This document shows positions 5,266-5,367 of a stretch of DNA of 5,367 bases, piece after piece; position 1 is the stretch's first letter, and every line of letters begins with the position of its first letter. The DNA is from Thermodesulfovibrio sp. Lineage in GTDB: Bacteria; Nitrospirota; Thermodesulfovibrionia; Thermodesulfovibrionales; Thermodesulfovibrionaceae. A model generated the notes under the pieces. The model was not told the DNA's origin. It worked only from the letters and a program-made list of their open reading frames with translations, and did not search any database. The stretch is taken from assembly GCA_026415995.1 (NCBI GenBank), contig JAOAGB010000027.1:1-5367 (forward strand), written 5' to 3'. The translations under genes were made by a program, and so were the position numbers.

Positions 5266-5367
5266 CAGCTGGATTTAAGGGAAGAGAGGTGAAAATCCTC
5301 CGCTGCCCCGCAGCCGTGATGGGAACGAAAGCCCAATAAGCCACTGAAGATTAACTCTTCGGGAAGG
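5266..5367 (+). ncRNA. Cobalamin riboswitch aptamer (partial, runs off right edge)
   Basis: Cis-acting leader RNA that senses a cobalamin and usually lowers expression of B12 uptake or synthesis genes downstream. Conserved elements appear in the right order: AAGGGAA (5277-5283), GGTG-AAAATCC (5288-5298) in a GAGG/CCTC stem (5286-5289 with 5297-5300), GCTGCCCCGC (5302-5311) before AGCCGTGAT, a GGG/CCC stem (5321-5323 with 5332-5334) around GAAAG, GCCACTG (5340-5346), a 5-bp GAAGA/TCTTC stem (5346-5350 with 5356-5360) and GGGAAGG (5361-5367). The B12-box half, the closing P1 strand, the expression platform and the controlled gene are beyond the window. The 5' end is inferred from the promoter and may be off by several bases. 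The ligand form (adenosyl-, methyl- or hydroxocobalamin) cannot be told from this part. Confidence 0.9.

Noticed and set aside
1..5367. CRISPR array, insertion sequence, tRNA, phage or defence island
   Set aside because: I saw no regularly spaced repeats, transposase or integrase motifs, tRNA-like cloverleaf or known defence domains; the genes are ordinary metabolic and recycling functions.

Overview
The window comes from an AT-rich bacterial chromosome. A cytoplasmic NagZ paired with an AmpG permease points to a Gram-negative cell that recycles its own peptidoglycan. The AmmeMemoRadiSam-type radical SAM enzyme, the adenosine-specific kinase family protein, the DUF2934 protein with a lysine-rich tail and the low GC would fit an anaerobic, possibly thermophilic lineage such as the Thermodesulfovibrio-like Nitrospirota. 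That placement is inference from gene content and has low confidence.

Left half (1-3299), minus strand: a three-gene run nagZ -> ampG -> ilvE. nagZ and ampG overlap by 8 bp and form a compact muropeptide recycling unit: AmpG imports GlcNAc-anhydroMurNAc (peptides) and NagZ removes the GlcNAc. ilvE, a branched-chain aminotransferase cut by the left edge, follows after a 43-bp gap that holds a possible promoter of its own. Neither nagZ nor ilvE has a Shine-Dalgarno sequence, and each has a -10-like hexamer only 7-8 nt before its ATG, so both may be read from leaderless mRNAs.

Middle (3300-4708), plus strand: a 114-bp divergent intergenic region with a good promoter (TTGAAA, extended -10 TGATATACT), then a two-gene operon. 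Its first gene is a 95-residue DUF2934 protein with a histone-H1-like lysine tail. The second, overlapping it by ATGA, is a radical SAM enzyme of the AmmeMemoRadiSam family (AmrS). Its usual partners AMMECR1 and Memo are not in the window.

Right part (4705-5367): an adenosine-specific kinase family gene on the minus strand converges on amrS. The two stop codons share a TTAA, and a 10-bp perfect hairpin inside the amrS 3' end probably terminates the kinase transcript. Divergent from the kinase gene, after a second TTGAAA/TGnTATACT promoter, is a cobalamin riboswitch aptamer whose 3' end and controlled gene lie beyond the right edge.

I see no mobile element, CRISPR array, tRNA or rRNA, and no gene-free stretch above 300 bases. 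There is no convincing new defence or mobile system. The least explained item is the translationally coupled DUF2934-AmrS pair.
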